Shown: in pieces, positions 25,557 through 33,308 of the stretch | Layout: the number at the start of each line of letters is the position of its first letter | Position numbering within the stretch: position 1 is the first letter of the stretch | Assembly: GCA_947466515.1 (NCBI GenBank) | Contig: CANIEM010000012.1 | Coordinates: 1 to 40,279 of the forward strand | Reading direction: 5' to 3' | Origin: Verrucomicrobia subdivision 6 bacterium | GTDB lineage: Bacteria; Verrucomicrobiota; Verrucomicrobiia; Methylacidiphilales; Verrucolacustridaceae | Length of the DNA stretch: 40,279 nt | Position numbers and translations under genes: made by a program | The notes under the pieces: generated by a model | Databases searched by the model: none | What the model saw: the letters and a program-made list of their open reading frames with translations, nothing else | Told to the model about the DNA's origin: nothing

Positions 25557-28141
25557 TTAGTAGGAGTTTTTTCTGTCAGGGGTAAAAGTTGGGCCCGCCT
25601 TGCCGCTGCCCGCACTAGATCCCCCACCCTTCGACGAAGCTGCCATCCCGTCCACAACCAGCCCAATCCCGCCAAAGCCAAGATTCCCAAGAAAGCAGGC
25701 AAGGCCGCCCGATACGAAAGGCCTACCAAGACATCCGCCGTAATCGCGGTCAGGGCAAAGAGTCCGCTAAAGGTACTCGGCACAATTCCCTGATGCACTC
25801 GAGTGAGACGGCGACCATGTGGGTAAATCTCGGTCAACGTTCGCAAACGAATATGCCACCACCGATTGGCAAAGATTTGTATATCCCAAGGATTCCATCC
25901 TGTGTCCTGCGCATAGCGCCAGCCCTCCTCTTCCAAGATTTTTTCCACCTCCTCCAGTAAGGTGATTCGCTCTTTGCCTTGGTCACTCCAAAAAGCCAGC
26001 TCACGAGAACGCCAGAGCGGTATTCGCGGACCCACTCCCTTTTCTGGAGCCTGCACGACGGAGTCCGGTGTCCGCTTTCCCTTGAGCCAAGTAAAGTAAC
26101 GGGCCCAATCTCGAACCAAGGGCTGGATTAAGGCGAGGTAGAAAACTGTCAGCCGTGCCCGAATAGTGTCATGTCGTGGCTCCACCCGAGCTACCACCAT
26201 GAAGGAAATCGCAGGGAGCAACGTAGCCGCCAGCATCAGCAGAGGGAGGATTCGCAAAGGTTCAATCTGGATCGAAACCAAGAAGATAAACAAGGTCAAC
26301 GCGTTCCACTCCAGACCACTGACTAACTGAGCCCAAGGAGAAGCAGGTTTTGGATAAAGACACTGAAAGAAACCCATCCCAAAAACCCCGTGATAAATAA
26401 TTGGCCGATGAAAGATCCGCTCGAATCTCGGCAATCCATAGATCACCCCCTTCCACCGCGCCGATCCTTGAGGGTCGAAATACTGCATGTGCTTGAATCG
26501 CAACATTGCCTCCGCTTCTCCATAACCTTTTTGTTGGCGAAAATAAGCCTGCATCGTGAAACGTCGGTGATGCCAAACCAGTGCACTCGGACTAAAACCA
26601 ATCCGATGTCCCGCCTGCATTAGGCGCCAGCACACGTCCACATCATCTCCCGCTGTGCGAAACTCCGCATCGAAACCACCGATCTCCGCCAAAACCGTCC
26701 GCCAATACGCCATATTACAACCAGGAATATGTTCTGCCTCCGTATCACTCAACAAAACATGGGTCGGCGCTCCGGGACAAGCCGCCACCGCCGCGCCCAC
26801 CGGACCTTTCGCGGGAGGATGAAGATTCGGCCCGCCCACCGCTGCATAAGAATCTTTTAAAAGACTAGCAACCAGGAAATAGAGCCAATCCACATCCGCC
26901 ATACAATCTGAGTCTGTGTAGGCGATAATCTCCCCACTGGCCGCCTGCCAACCCACATTCCTGGCCACCGACAAACCCCGATTCGGTTGAACGATATTCT
27001 TAACCAAAGGAAAATCCGCCACGATCGATTGCGTTGAATCCTTAGATCCATCATCCACCAAGATCACCTCGTAGTCCGGATAGTGCAGTTTTTCTAACGA
27101 CTCCAGGCAACCCCGGAGCGTCGCCGCCCCATTATAACTGCAGACGACCACGGAAACTTTGGGCAGACGGCTAAGCGGAAATTTCTCTACCAATCGATCC
27201 TGCGAACTCATCGTCAGCGGGGAGAGAGCGCGATAGGCCAACTTCGGTTGCCGATCCCGCCGGACGAGGCCAAAGGCCCAATCTTCCACATCAATCCCAT
27301 CGGTGAACCACTCGTCAGTCCAAGAAAAGAGGATCGTTCCCGCCAACCCACCTCGGAATACTTCGTCCCAATGGTTCCCTAAAAGAGTGGCCTGCTCCTC
27401 TTCACTATGACGAATCGTATCCATACCAAACTCGCCCAAAACAAGCGGCCTATCCTCCGCTAGATTCTGCAGCCGAGATAAATAGGCCCGTAAATCAGCA
27501 CCACGATGGAGATACACATTGTAGGAAAGGAAATCGGTTTCTTTGGGCAGAAGATACTCCGTCGGAGGAAAATTGGCATAGGCCGCCAGCGCCTCCGAAT
27601 CTTCATCTTTCACAATCCGCGCCAATGAATCCAGAAAACCCTCCACCCGCTGAGGTCCATACCAACGAACAAGGTCAGGCGGAATCTCGTTATCCACGTA
27701 GTACCCCAGAATCGCTGGGTGCCCAGAAGCGCCTTTAGCCGCGCGCCGGACCGAAGCACGAATCTCCTTACGCACTGCCCCGTCATCCAAAAAAAGAACT
27801 CGCCTTTGCCAAGGCACTGTCACCATCACCCGTAGTCCATGTTCAGCTACTAGGTCTAAAAACCACTTCGGCGGAGGGTGATATACTCGCAAGGTGTTAA
27901 AGCCAGCCGCTGCCACTAAGCGAAAATCCCTCGAAACTTTCTCAGGCGTCCCCAGATGGTCGTCCCCTTCCCGAAACGGACCATAGGTAACTCCTTGAAT
28001 GAAGAACTTATTTTCCCCCGCAAAAAGAAACTTACCCCGTACACAAACTCGCGGGCCACTCAGCCCCACGATCCGATTTCTTGTCTCCTCCTCGGGTTTC
28101 ACCGTCCACGACGGGAAAAGGGGCACCGGATTCGAACTCAC
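25553..28141 (-). CDS. Glycoside hydrolase (GH2/TIM-barrel-like)-GT2 glycosyltransferase fusion, membrane-attached
   Basis: An 862-residue three-part protein. Residues ~30-310 form a GH2-like TIM barrel: NKFFIQGVTYGPF, then GFNTLRVYHPPP, acid/base E152 in VDNEIPP and nucleophile E237 in LGEFGMDT. Residues ~325-560 are a family-2 glycosyltransferase: SVVVCSYNGAATLRGCLESL, DDGS (363-366), TDSD (409-412) and AGDDVD (497-502). No QxxRW motif is seen, so processive synthase activity is uncertain. The rest has membrane helices near 615-670 and 800-845, with a soluble segment between them. No signal peptide is seen. The start is GTG 28141, overlapping the proA stop (GTGA). Coupling to the ABC exporter suggests synthesis or trimming of an exported envelope glycan. 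Confidence 0.85.
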   Translation of the reverse strand: MSSNPVPLFPSWTVKPEEETRNRIVGLSGPRVCVRGKFLFAGENKFFIQGVTYGPFREGDDHLGTPEKVSRDFRLVAAAGFNTLRVYHPPPKWFLDLVAEHGLRVMVTVPWQRRVLFLDDGAVRKEIRASVRRAAKGASGHPAILGYYVDNEIPPDLVRWYGPQRVEGFLDSLARIVKDEDSEALAAYANFPPTEYLLPKETDFLSYNVYLHRGADLRAYLSRLQNLAEDRPLVLGEFGMDTIRHSEEEQATLLGNHWDEVFRGGLAGTILFSWTDEWFTDGIDVEDWAFGLVRRDRQPKLAYRALSPLTMSSQDRLVEKFPLSRLPKVSVVVCSYNGAATLRGCLESLEKLHYPDYEVILVDDGSKDSTQSIVADFPLVKNIVQPNRGLSVARNVGWQAASGEIIAYTDSDCMADVDWLYFLVASLLKDSYAAVGGPNLHPPAKGPVGAAVAACPGAPTHVLLSDTEAEHIPGCNMAYWRTVLAEIGGFDAEFRTAGDDVDVCWRLMQAGHRIGFSPSALVWHHRRFTMQAYFRQQKGYGEAEAMLRFKHMQYFDPQGSARWKGVIYGLPRFERIFHRPIIYHGVFGMGFFQCLYPKPASPWAQLVSGLEWNALTLFIFLVSIQIEPLRILPLLMLAATLLPAISFMVVARVEPRHDTIRARLTVFYLALIQPLVRDWARYFTWLKGKRTPDSVVQAPEKGVGPRIPLWRSRELAFWSDQGKERITLLEEVEKILEEEGWRYAQDTGWNPWDIQIFANRWWHIRLRTLTEIYPHGRRLTRVHQGIVPSTFSGLFALTAITADVLVGLSYRAALPAFLGILALAGLGWLWTGWQLRRRVGDLVRAAARRAQLLPLTEKTPTK

Positions 28142-29382
28142 TTCCGCAACTGCCCTCGTCCAGTGACAATGTATTTATAGGAGGTTAACTCCTCCAGTCC
28201 CATCGGTCCCCGGGCATGAATTTTACCTGTGCTAATTCCAATCTCCGCTCCAAAGCCAAACTCTGCACCATCCGTAAAGCGGGTAGAGGCATTCCAGTAA
28301 ACCGCGGCAGAATCCGCTCCCTGCAAAAACTGCTCCGCCGCCTCCCGGTCTTCCGTGACAATCGCGTCCGAGTGATGGCTCCCATATTTCTCTAAATGCT
28401 CTAGCGCTCCCTCCACTCCATCCACAACCCGAATGGCCATCGTCAAATCGAGATACTCCGTCTTCCAGCTTTCAGGCACGACCAACTGTTCCCCCGCTGC
28501 CTTCGACGCCGCCTCATCTCCGAAAAGCTTCACCCCTTGGGCTCGAAGTGCCTTGACTAATCGGGGCAGAATTTTCTCTGCCCCCTGCCGATCAACCAAA
28601 AGCGTCTCTGCCGCATTGCAAGTCGCTGGCCGCTGACACTTGGCATTGATCGTAATCGCTTCCGCCATGGCAGGATCCGCTGCACCGTGGACAAAAATAT
28701 GACAAACCCCATCCGCGTGCTGAATCACCGGAACTCGGGCATGTTCCAGCACAGTCTGGATCAGTCCATATCCTCCTCGCGGAATAAGCAGATCTAGCAC
28801 TCCCTCCAATCGACACATTTCAGGAATACTCTCCCTCCCCTCATTTTCCACTAAAGTCACAATCTCTGACGGTAGCCCTTGCTTCACCGCCGCCTCACTC
28901 AAGGCACTAGCCAAAGCACGATTGCTTGCCTTTGCTTCCCGCCCGCCGCGAAGCAAAGTTGCGTTGCCCGTTTTCAGGCAGAGAACTGCACTGTCCACCG
29001 TCACATTCGGCCGTGACTCATAAATAATTCCAATCAGCCCCAGCGGCACTCGAATCTTAGAAATCTCTAATCCATTCGGTTGCTTCCATTTTCGGAGCAC
29101 TTCCCCCACCGGATCAGACAAGGCCGCCACCTTTCTTACCCCTTCCACCATCTCTGCAAACCGTTTCGGATTCAACTCCAGCCGATCCAGCAAAGCCCCA
29201 GATAGTCCCGTCTCTTTCGCGCTCTGCACATCTCCCCGATTGGCTTGGAGGATCTCTTTCTCTCGTACCTCCAACTGCTCTGCCACCGCAAGCAAAAGAG
29301 CATTCTTTTTCTTCGTAGAAAGACGGGCCAAGAAACGAGATGCAACTTTCGCGCGGTCGGCAAGATCCGCCACCGTGCTCAT
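28138..29382 (-). CDS. proA: Glutamate-5-semialdehyde dehydrogenase (gamma-glutamyl phosphate reductase)
   Basis: Reduces gamma-glutamyl phosphate to glutamate semialdehyde, the second step of proline synthesis. The 414 residues from ATG 29382 show VPLGLIGIIYESRPNVTVD, LKTGNATLLRGG, LIPRGGYGLIQ, QHADGVCHIF and catalytic Cys255 in CQRPATCNAAETLLV. The C-terminus GMGLEEL-type signature appears as RGPMGLEELTSYKYIV. ATG 29382 forms an ATGA overlap with the proB stop; the TTG at 29394 is rejected. The next gene, the GH-GT2 fusion, overlaps by 4 nt. Confidence 0.97.
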   Translation of the reverse strand: MSTVADLADRAKVASRFLARLSTKKKNALLLAVAEQLEVREKEILQANRGDVQSAKETGLSGALLDRLELNPKRFAEMVEGVRKVAALSDPVGEVLRKWKQPNGLEISKIRVPLGLIGIIYESRPNVTVDSAVLCLKTGNATLLRGGREAKASNRALASALSEAAVKQGLPSEIVTLVENEGRESIPEMCRLEGVLDLLIPRGGYGLIQTVLEHARVPVIQHADGVCHIFVHGAADPAMAEAITINAKCQRPATCNAAETLLVDRQGAEKILPRLVKALRAQGVKLFGDEAASKAAGEQLVVPESWKTEYLDLTMAIRVVDGVEGALEHLEKYGSHHSDAIVTEDREAAEQFLQGADSAAVYWNASTRFTDGAEFGFGAEIGISTGKIHARGPMGLEELTSYKYIVTGRGQLRK

Positions 29383-30146
29383 TTGGCGACCCAAGTTCCC
29401 GGAGGAACCCGCAGAACACTCTTCCGCACAACATCGGTCTCTCGCCCATCCGCAATCACCACGGGAATGCCTCGGCTCATCGCTAGTCTCGCTGCCTCGA
29501 GCTTCGAGAGCATTCCTCCCACGGAACCCACACTCCCTGCCCCACCCGCGCAGGCCAAAGTAGCGGCGTCGATTTTCTTCACTCTACGAATCAAATGGCC
29601 ACTCCCATCTGGTTGACTCATCAAGCCAGGCGCATCGGTTAAAATCACCAGTCGATCGGCCCGAGCAAGGATCGCCACATGCGCCGAAAGTCGGTCGTTA
29701 TCCCCAAAGGCGTTGAGCAAGGCAATCTCTTCAAAGGAGAGGGCATCGTTCTCGTTGAAAATAGGCACGCACTTCTTCAGTTGGAGCAAAGTATGCAAAG
29801 TAGCTCGGGTATTCTCGTAGATCCGTCGACTATCCAGATCCCACGACGTTAAAAGGATCTGCGCTACCACGAAACCATAAGGCGCTAAGGTTGCTCCATA
29901 CGCCTTCATTAAAAGGGGTTGGCCGATTGTGGCACAGGCCTGCATCTCAGGGCGTGAAGTCGGACGCTGGCGCAAGGCCAGAGCCTGCATACCCGCGCGA
30001 ATTGCCCCGGAACTGACCAAAATCACCTCATGCCCGGCACGACGCAGAGCCGCAATCTGCTTCGCCCAACGCCGCATCTGCCCCTGCGCCAGTCCCCCTT
30101 TTTCTGCCGCCAGCAGGCTACTGCCAATTTTAATGACGACTCTCAT
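29379..30146 (-). CDS. proB: Glutamate 5-kinase, short form lacking the PUA domain
   Basis: Phosphorylates glutamate as the first step of proline synthesis. The start is ATG 30146 (MRVVIKIGSSLL); the frame continues upstream to 30239 but that stretch is unlike the family. At 255 residues it is a bare amino acid kinase domain: VVIKIGSSLL, VILVSSGAIRAG, FNENDALSFEE, FGDNDRLSAHVA, LTDAPGLMSQ, GSVGGMLSKLEAARLA. The C-terminal PUA domain found in the ~370-residue E. coli enzyme is absent. Feedback inhibition by proline resides in the kinase domain of the family, so it may be retained. proA follows with ATGA coupling. Confidence 0.95.
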   Translation of the reverse strand: MRVVIKIGSSLLAAEKGGLAQGQMRRWAKQIAALRRAGHEVILVSSGAIRAGMQALALRQRPTSRPEMQACATIGQPLLMKAYGATLAPYGFVVAQILLTSWDLDSRRIYENTRATLHTLLQLKKCVPIFNENDALSFEEIALLNAFGDNDRLSAHVAILARADRLVILTDAPGLMSQPDGSGHLIRRVKKIDAATLACAGGAGSVGSVGGMLSKLEAARLAMSRGIPVVIADGRETDVVRKSVLRVPPGTWVAK

Positions 30147-30165
30147 CAAATGCCCTGAGGTAGAT

Positions 30166-30474
30166 TCAACCCTGTCGGCGGGACCAGAGTTGCGAAATTT
30201 GTTGGCATAGCCGAACGCCCGCCAACAGACGGCGGCCAAGACCTACTCCATGACCCGCCGCTTTTTTCCCAGGATAAAAAAGAGAAGCCGCTGCCATTCC
30301 TAGCCCGCCCCACTGACTCCCTAAGCGTAAAACATTCTCGCCTCCGTCGATCCATTCACCGATCGAGGCCGCCCCTGCACAGGCGCGACGGAACTCCCAG
30401 CCAGCTCTCCGGGAGGAGGCCTGACAAGCTAGGCGAGTCGCCCGAGCTTGGGTCAGCGCCGCGAGCTCAACCAT
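30166..30474 (-). CDS. Small YqjK-like protein
   Basis: A 102-residue protein that overlaps the 3' end of the YqjE-like gene by 22 bases. AGAGGGA upstream of ATG 30474 is a good ribosome site. The N-terminal half is Ala/Arg-rich and helical (LAALTQARATRLACQASSRR). The centre has a short hydrophobic segment (WGGLGMAAASLFY) and the end reads GLGRRLLAGVRLCQQISQLW, which is like the C-terminal GxWxxWRL region of E. coli YqjK. Position directly after DUF883 and YqjE-like genes matches the yqjD-yqjE-yqjK order. Sequence similarity is weak, so this is a context-supported call. Confidence 0.6.
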   Translation of the reverse strand: MVELAALTQARATRLACQASSRRAGWEFRRACAGAASIGEWIDGGENVLRLGSQWGGLGMAAASLFYPGKKAAGHGVGLGRRLLAGVRLCQQISQLWSRRQG

Positions 30475-30818
30475 TCCCGGTCCCTCTGGAATTCTGCCAC
30501 CGTATCGGAAAAAGGCAGGCCGTCCCCTTGGATCCTTTTTCGCATCCTCAGATATGCAGCCAACGCTCCCAAACCGTAGAGCAAAGCTAATCCCACTAAC
30601 GCCAAAATCCTTGCCTGAGGATCAGGCCAAACCGAAAGCACCACCGCCAACGAGGCCACCAATAAAGCCAAAGTTCCCAGACCAAGCGCCACCGCCAGCC
30701 AGAGAATCGCCTCAACCGCCCGCCACTTTTCTTCTTGGAGCTCCGCCCCAAGAAGACGAAGCCGCTCCTCCACCATTTTGACCGAAGTCAGCGCTAAATC
30801 ACGAAGGGCAGAAATCAT
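30453..30818 (-). CDS. YqjE-like phage-holin-superfamily membrane protein
   Basis: A 121-residue protein: an amphipathic N-terminal region (ALRDLALTSVKMVEERLRLL, then GAELQEEKWR), two membrane helices (AILWLAVALGLGTLALLVAS and ILALVGLALLYGLGALAAYL) and a charged tail. This is the layout of the YqjE/holin superfamily III group (DUF1469). Despite the name, chromosomal members are envelope proteins rather than phage lysis proteins. It sits between the DUF883 gene (15 bases upstream) and the YqjK-like gene, as in enterobacterial yqjDEK. Confidence 0.85.
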   Translation of the reverse strand: MISALRDLALTSVKMVEERLRLLGAELQEEKWRAVEAILWLAVALGLGTLALLVASLAVVLSVWPDPQARILALVGLALLYGLGALAAYLRMRKRIQGDGLPFSDTVAEFQRDREWLSSRR

Positions 30819-30833
30819 AAAATAGTATTCTCC

Positions 30834-31160
30834 TTAACGACGGCTCAACAATGCCCCCAAAATTAATCCCGCTACCAAGGCAACGCCGACCGACTCGTAC
30901 GGATGCTTGCGAATAACACGATCCGCTTCCTTCATTCCCTCCTCCGCAGCCTCCTTCACATCATCGAGGTTCTTAAATTTTTCCCGCGCCGCGTCCAGTT
31001 TATGACTCAACTGGGCGCGCACCTCCCGTGCCTTTTCTCCTAGGTCTCCCGCCGTGGCCTGCAGCAGCTCCTCTGCATGAGAGATCACCTCACGAATGTC
31101 GTGGGTTACCTTGGTTGCTGTCCCCTTCCGGGTCGCTTTTTTAGTCTTAGATTTAGCCAT
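30834..31160 (-). CDS. DUF883 (YqjD/ElaB-like) membrane-anchored protein
   Basis: A 108-residue protein: a Lys-rich start (MAKSKTKKATRKGTATK), a long amphipathic helical region (HAEELLQATAGDLGEKAREV), and a C-terminal anchor with the family motif DRVIRKHPYESVGVALVAG followed by GALLSRR. YqjD and ElaB of E. coli have this form and tether stationary-phase ribosomes to the inner membrane; whether that applies here is unknown. It is the first gene of the run yqjD-yqjE-yqjK-like-proB-proA-GH/GT2-ABC. Confidence 0.9.
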   Translation of the reverse strand: MAKSKTKKATRKGTATKVTHDIREVISHAEELLQATAGDLGEKAREVRAQLSHKLDAAREKFKNLDDVKEAAEEGMKEADRVIRKHPYESVGVALVAGLILGALLSRR

Positions 31161-31222
31161 CCCGCATTCTGCCCTAGACCATCCTCAGGGGGCAAGTTTC
31201 CCGCCGAGGCAATCGGCCCAGT

Positions 31223-32377
31223 TCAAAGCTCCAAGTCTTTGGAAGCCAATCTCTTTTCCAAGAGATTGCGTGCCTGTTGCCGCGCCCGAAGTCGTGGGTC
31301 AAACCAGATTTCTCCATACATCTGCCCCAACACCATAAAAATCCCAATCAGGGGCATGGCTAAAAGCAGCCCATAGACCCCACCCAACATTCCCCCTGAA
31401 AAAATCATCATGACCGTGATCAAAGGATGCATTCGCAAGGCTCTTCCCACCGTCATCGGTGTGTAGAGAAACTCATCCAAGAACCGAACTCCCAGAAAAA
31501 GAAGCACAACCGAAACCAGCAATCCACCTTCGTTCGGTGCTTTGACCGCACACGTCGCCACCGCTACCAACCCACCCAGAGCCGATCCCACGTAGGGAAC
31601 CCAAGCAAAAACCGCACAAATTAATCCCAGAAACATCGCATCCCAAAAACCAAAAACACCTGCACTATGCCCAAGAAACCACAAGCCCAACCCCAAACTT
31701 ACTGTGTCCAGCAACGTCAGACCAAACATCCCACGAAAGTACGCCCTCATCTGCCCATCCATCCGATCAAATAGCAGCAGGGTTTTCTCAAAGAAAGCGT
31801 TCGGCACCGCCCGCAAAATTAAACGATGAAACGCAGTTCCATCCCGCAGAAAGAAAAAAGTGAGGAACGGCACCAACAAAAGACTCGGTAACCAGTGAAC
31901 CAGAAAAAGAATCGAGTCGGCCAAATAGGCTTTTCCTGATCCCGCCACAAAATGATCAATCTGGCCTTGCAACCCATCTGCCAGACCTGCCTTTTTCGCA
32001 AAGTGAAACCGCCCCTCAATCGCCAACAGGTTGTTATGCAAAACGGACTGCAGGCGGGCCCAGTATTCTGGAAGTTGGTTTTGCAGATCGGCCAGAGAGT
32101 TAAAGAGAGCCGGAAGAATGGTGACCGACGCGATCGCAGTCAAAATTGTGGCGGCTCCCAAAAAGATCCCTAGGGCTTGGTTCGGCGTGACCCCCGACAG
32201 TTGCAACCGCTGAAGCAGGGGTTGCACGAGATAATAAAGCACAATGGCGAGAACAAGAGGAAAAGCCAACCAGGCCACCGCATTAAGTAAAATAATCGAC
32301 CCGAGGGCTCCCGTAATCACCGCCACCCAGATAATCGGGTGCTCGAGGGATCGCTCGCTAGGAAACTCATCCTTCAC
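31223..32377 (-). CDS. AI-2E family (PerM/DUF20) transporter
   Basis: A 384-residue integral membrane protein with about eight hydrophobic segments. Family features are LVLAIVLYYLVQPL near the start, LLLVPFLTFFFLRDG at mid-protein, GLICAVFAWVPYVGSALGGL, and the final PLITVMMIFSGGMLGGVYGL with LLAMPLIG. Members include the putative AI-2 exporter TqsA, Na+/H+ antiporters and PerM; the substrate cannot be predicted. The start is GTG 32377, overlapping the stop of the cyclic-nucleotide-binding protein in GTGA, so the two are probably made together and the small protein may regulate it. Confidence 0.9.
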   Translation of the reverse strand: MKDEFPSERSLEHPIIWVAVITGALGSIILLNAVAWLAFPLVLAIVLYYLVQPLLQRLQLSGVTPNQALGIFLGAATILTAIASVTILPALFNSLADLQNQLPEYWARLQSVLHNNLLAIEGRFHFAKKAGLADGLQGQIDHFVAGSGKAYLADSILFLVHWLPSLLLVPFLTFFFLRDGTAFHRLILRAVPNAFFEKTLLLFDRMDGQMRAYFRGMFGLTLLDTVSLGLGLWFLGHSAGVFGFWDAMFLGLICAVFAWVPYVGSALGGLVAVATCAVKAPNEGGLLVSVVLLFLGVRFLDEFLYTPMTVGRALRMHPLITVMMIFSGGMLGGVYGLLLAMPLIGIFMVLGQMYGEIWFDPRLRARQQARNLLEKRLASKDLEL

Positions 32378-32862
32378 GTAGCCGCAACCTCCTCAGGTTG
32401 TCCCTCGGCAATTCGCCTTAAGCGAGCCTCCATCACCAGGGCCACCCCTCGCGCAATTTTGTACCCCAAGCGAGGGCGCGATTCAGCCAGCTGAACCAAC
32501 TCAGGCCTGAACATCGCCAGCACGGTAGTCGCCTCCTCGGCAAACACCGTCGCCACTCTCGGACCCGCCTCTAGTAAAGCCATCTCCCCGAAGCACTCTC
32601 CCACTTGGATATATCCCAAGGTCTTCTTCTTTAAAAGTCCCTTGCGGGTAGCGCGTAATTTTCCGCTGATCACAACATACATACCCTCCCCTTGTTCCCC
32701 CTCATCGAAAACGATTTCGCCTGCTAGAAACTTGCGCTCATGCAAATGCAAACGTAAGGCCTCCAACTCGGTCCGAGTACACTCCCGAAAGACAGGAACT
32801 CCAGAAACAATTTGCAGCTGGGAGTCCATCGGTGGGGTTTGGAATATTTTTAAAAGATTCAT
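32374..32862 (-). CDS. Cyclic-nucleotide-binding domain protein without DNA-binding domain
   Basis: A 162-residue protein. One Crp-like cyclic nucleotide-binding barrel spans about residues 25-125: GEIVFDEGEQGEGMYVVISG, then FGEMALLEAGPRVATV (91-106) with Glu93 and Arg102 of the phosphate-binding cassette intact. A short helical tail follows (KIARGVALVMEARLRRIAEG); there is no helix-turn-helix, so it is not a transcription factor. It may regulate the AI-2E family permease encoded 4 nt downstream. An alternative start at ATG 32829 (MDSQLQIV) would remove 11 residues. Confidence 0.88.
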   Translation of the reverse strand: MNLLKIFQTPPMDSQLQIVSGVPVFRECTRTELEALRLHLHERKFLAGEIVFDEGEQGEGMYVVISGKLRATRKGLLKKKTLGYIQVGECFGEMALLEAGPRVATVFAEEATTVLAMFRPELVQLAESRPRLGYKIARGVALVMEARLRRIAEGQPEEVAAT

Positions 32863-32922
32863 GAATCGAAAAGGTTGTCCCCAAACCTTCCTTTCGACCA
32901 GTGAAATAGTCCTCCTTTGCGC

Positions 32923-32951
32923 TTGGGCAGGACGATCCTATCCGCTATGAT
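32923..32951 (+). promoter_or_regulatory. Putative promoter of the STAS-Mla operon
   Basis: TTGGGC (32923-32928) and TATGAT (32946-32951) are separated by 17 bases. The predicted start point, about 32958, lies only a few bases before the ATG at 32961, and no Shine-Dalgarno sequence precedes that ATG. The operon may therefore begin with a leaderless or near-leaderless mRNA. The -35 match is only partial. Confidence 0.4.
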
Positions 32952-32960
32952 TCATGCGCT

Positions 32961-33308
32961 ATGGAGATTAAAGAAACAACTGAGAGTTCACTCCTCATCC
33001 TAGTCGTCTCAGGCGAAATCGATTTAAATCATTCGCCCGCCCTCCGCACCATTTTACGCGACAAGGCCAAAGCGAAAACCCTCCAACTTCTATTGGACTT
33101 TGCCGCCGTTCCCTATGTCGACTCTTCCGGCTTAGCGACTCTCATTGAGTACTATCAAAGCTCGAAAGCCTACTCTGGAAAAATGGCGATCTGCTCCCTC
33201 GTTCCCCGCGTACGCAGCTCTTTCGACCTCGTCCGCCTCAGCGAAGTCTTCGCGATCTTCCCAGATCAAGCCGAGGCACGGAAAGCTCTGGCCGGTGGTT
33301 CCGCTTGA
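32961..33308 (+). CDS. STAS-domain protein (anti-sigma antagonist / MlaB-like)
   Basis: A 115-residue single STAS domain: LLILVVSGEIDLNHSPALRT at the start and the phosphorylation loop PYVDSSGLATLIEYY. Ser55 of DSSG aligns with the serine phosphorylated in SpoIIAA and RsbV. Two roles are possible and not exclusive: an MlaB-type subunit of the MlaFE complex, suggested by the next genes, or a partner-switch regulator, suggested by the kinase gene later in the same run. Its TGA overlaps the TTG start of mlaE. Confidence 0.9.
   Translation: MEIKETTESSLLILVVSGEIDLNHSPALRTILRDKAKAKTLQLLLDFAAVPYVDSSGLATLIEYYQSSKAYSGKMAICSLVPRVRSSFDLVRLSEVFAIFPDQAEARKALAGGSA

Noticed and set aside
30147-30239. Upstream extension of proB
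   Set aside because: ProB family proteins begin at the VVIKIGSS strand; the extension overlaps the YqjK-like gene and has no similarity.
30453-30818. Holin as a sign of a prophage
   Set aside because: It is the chromosomal YqjE-type member, next to DUF883 and YqjK-like genes; no other phage genes are present.
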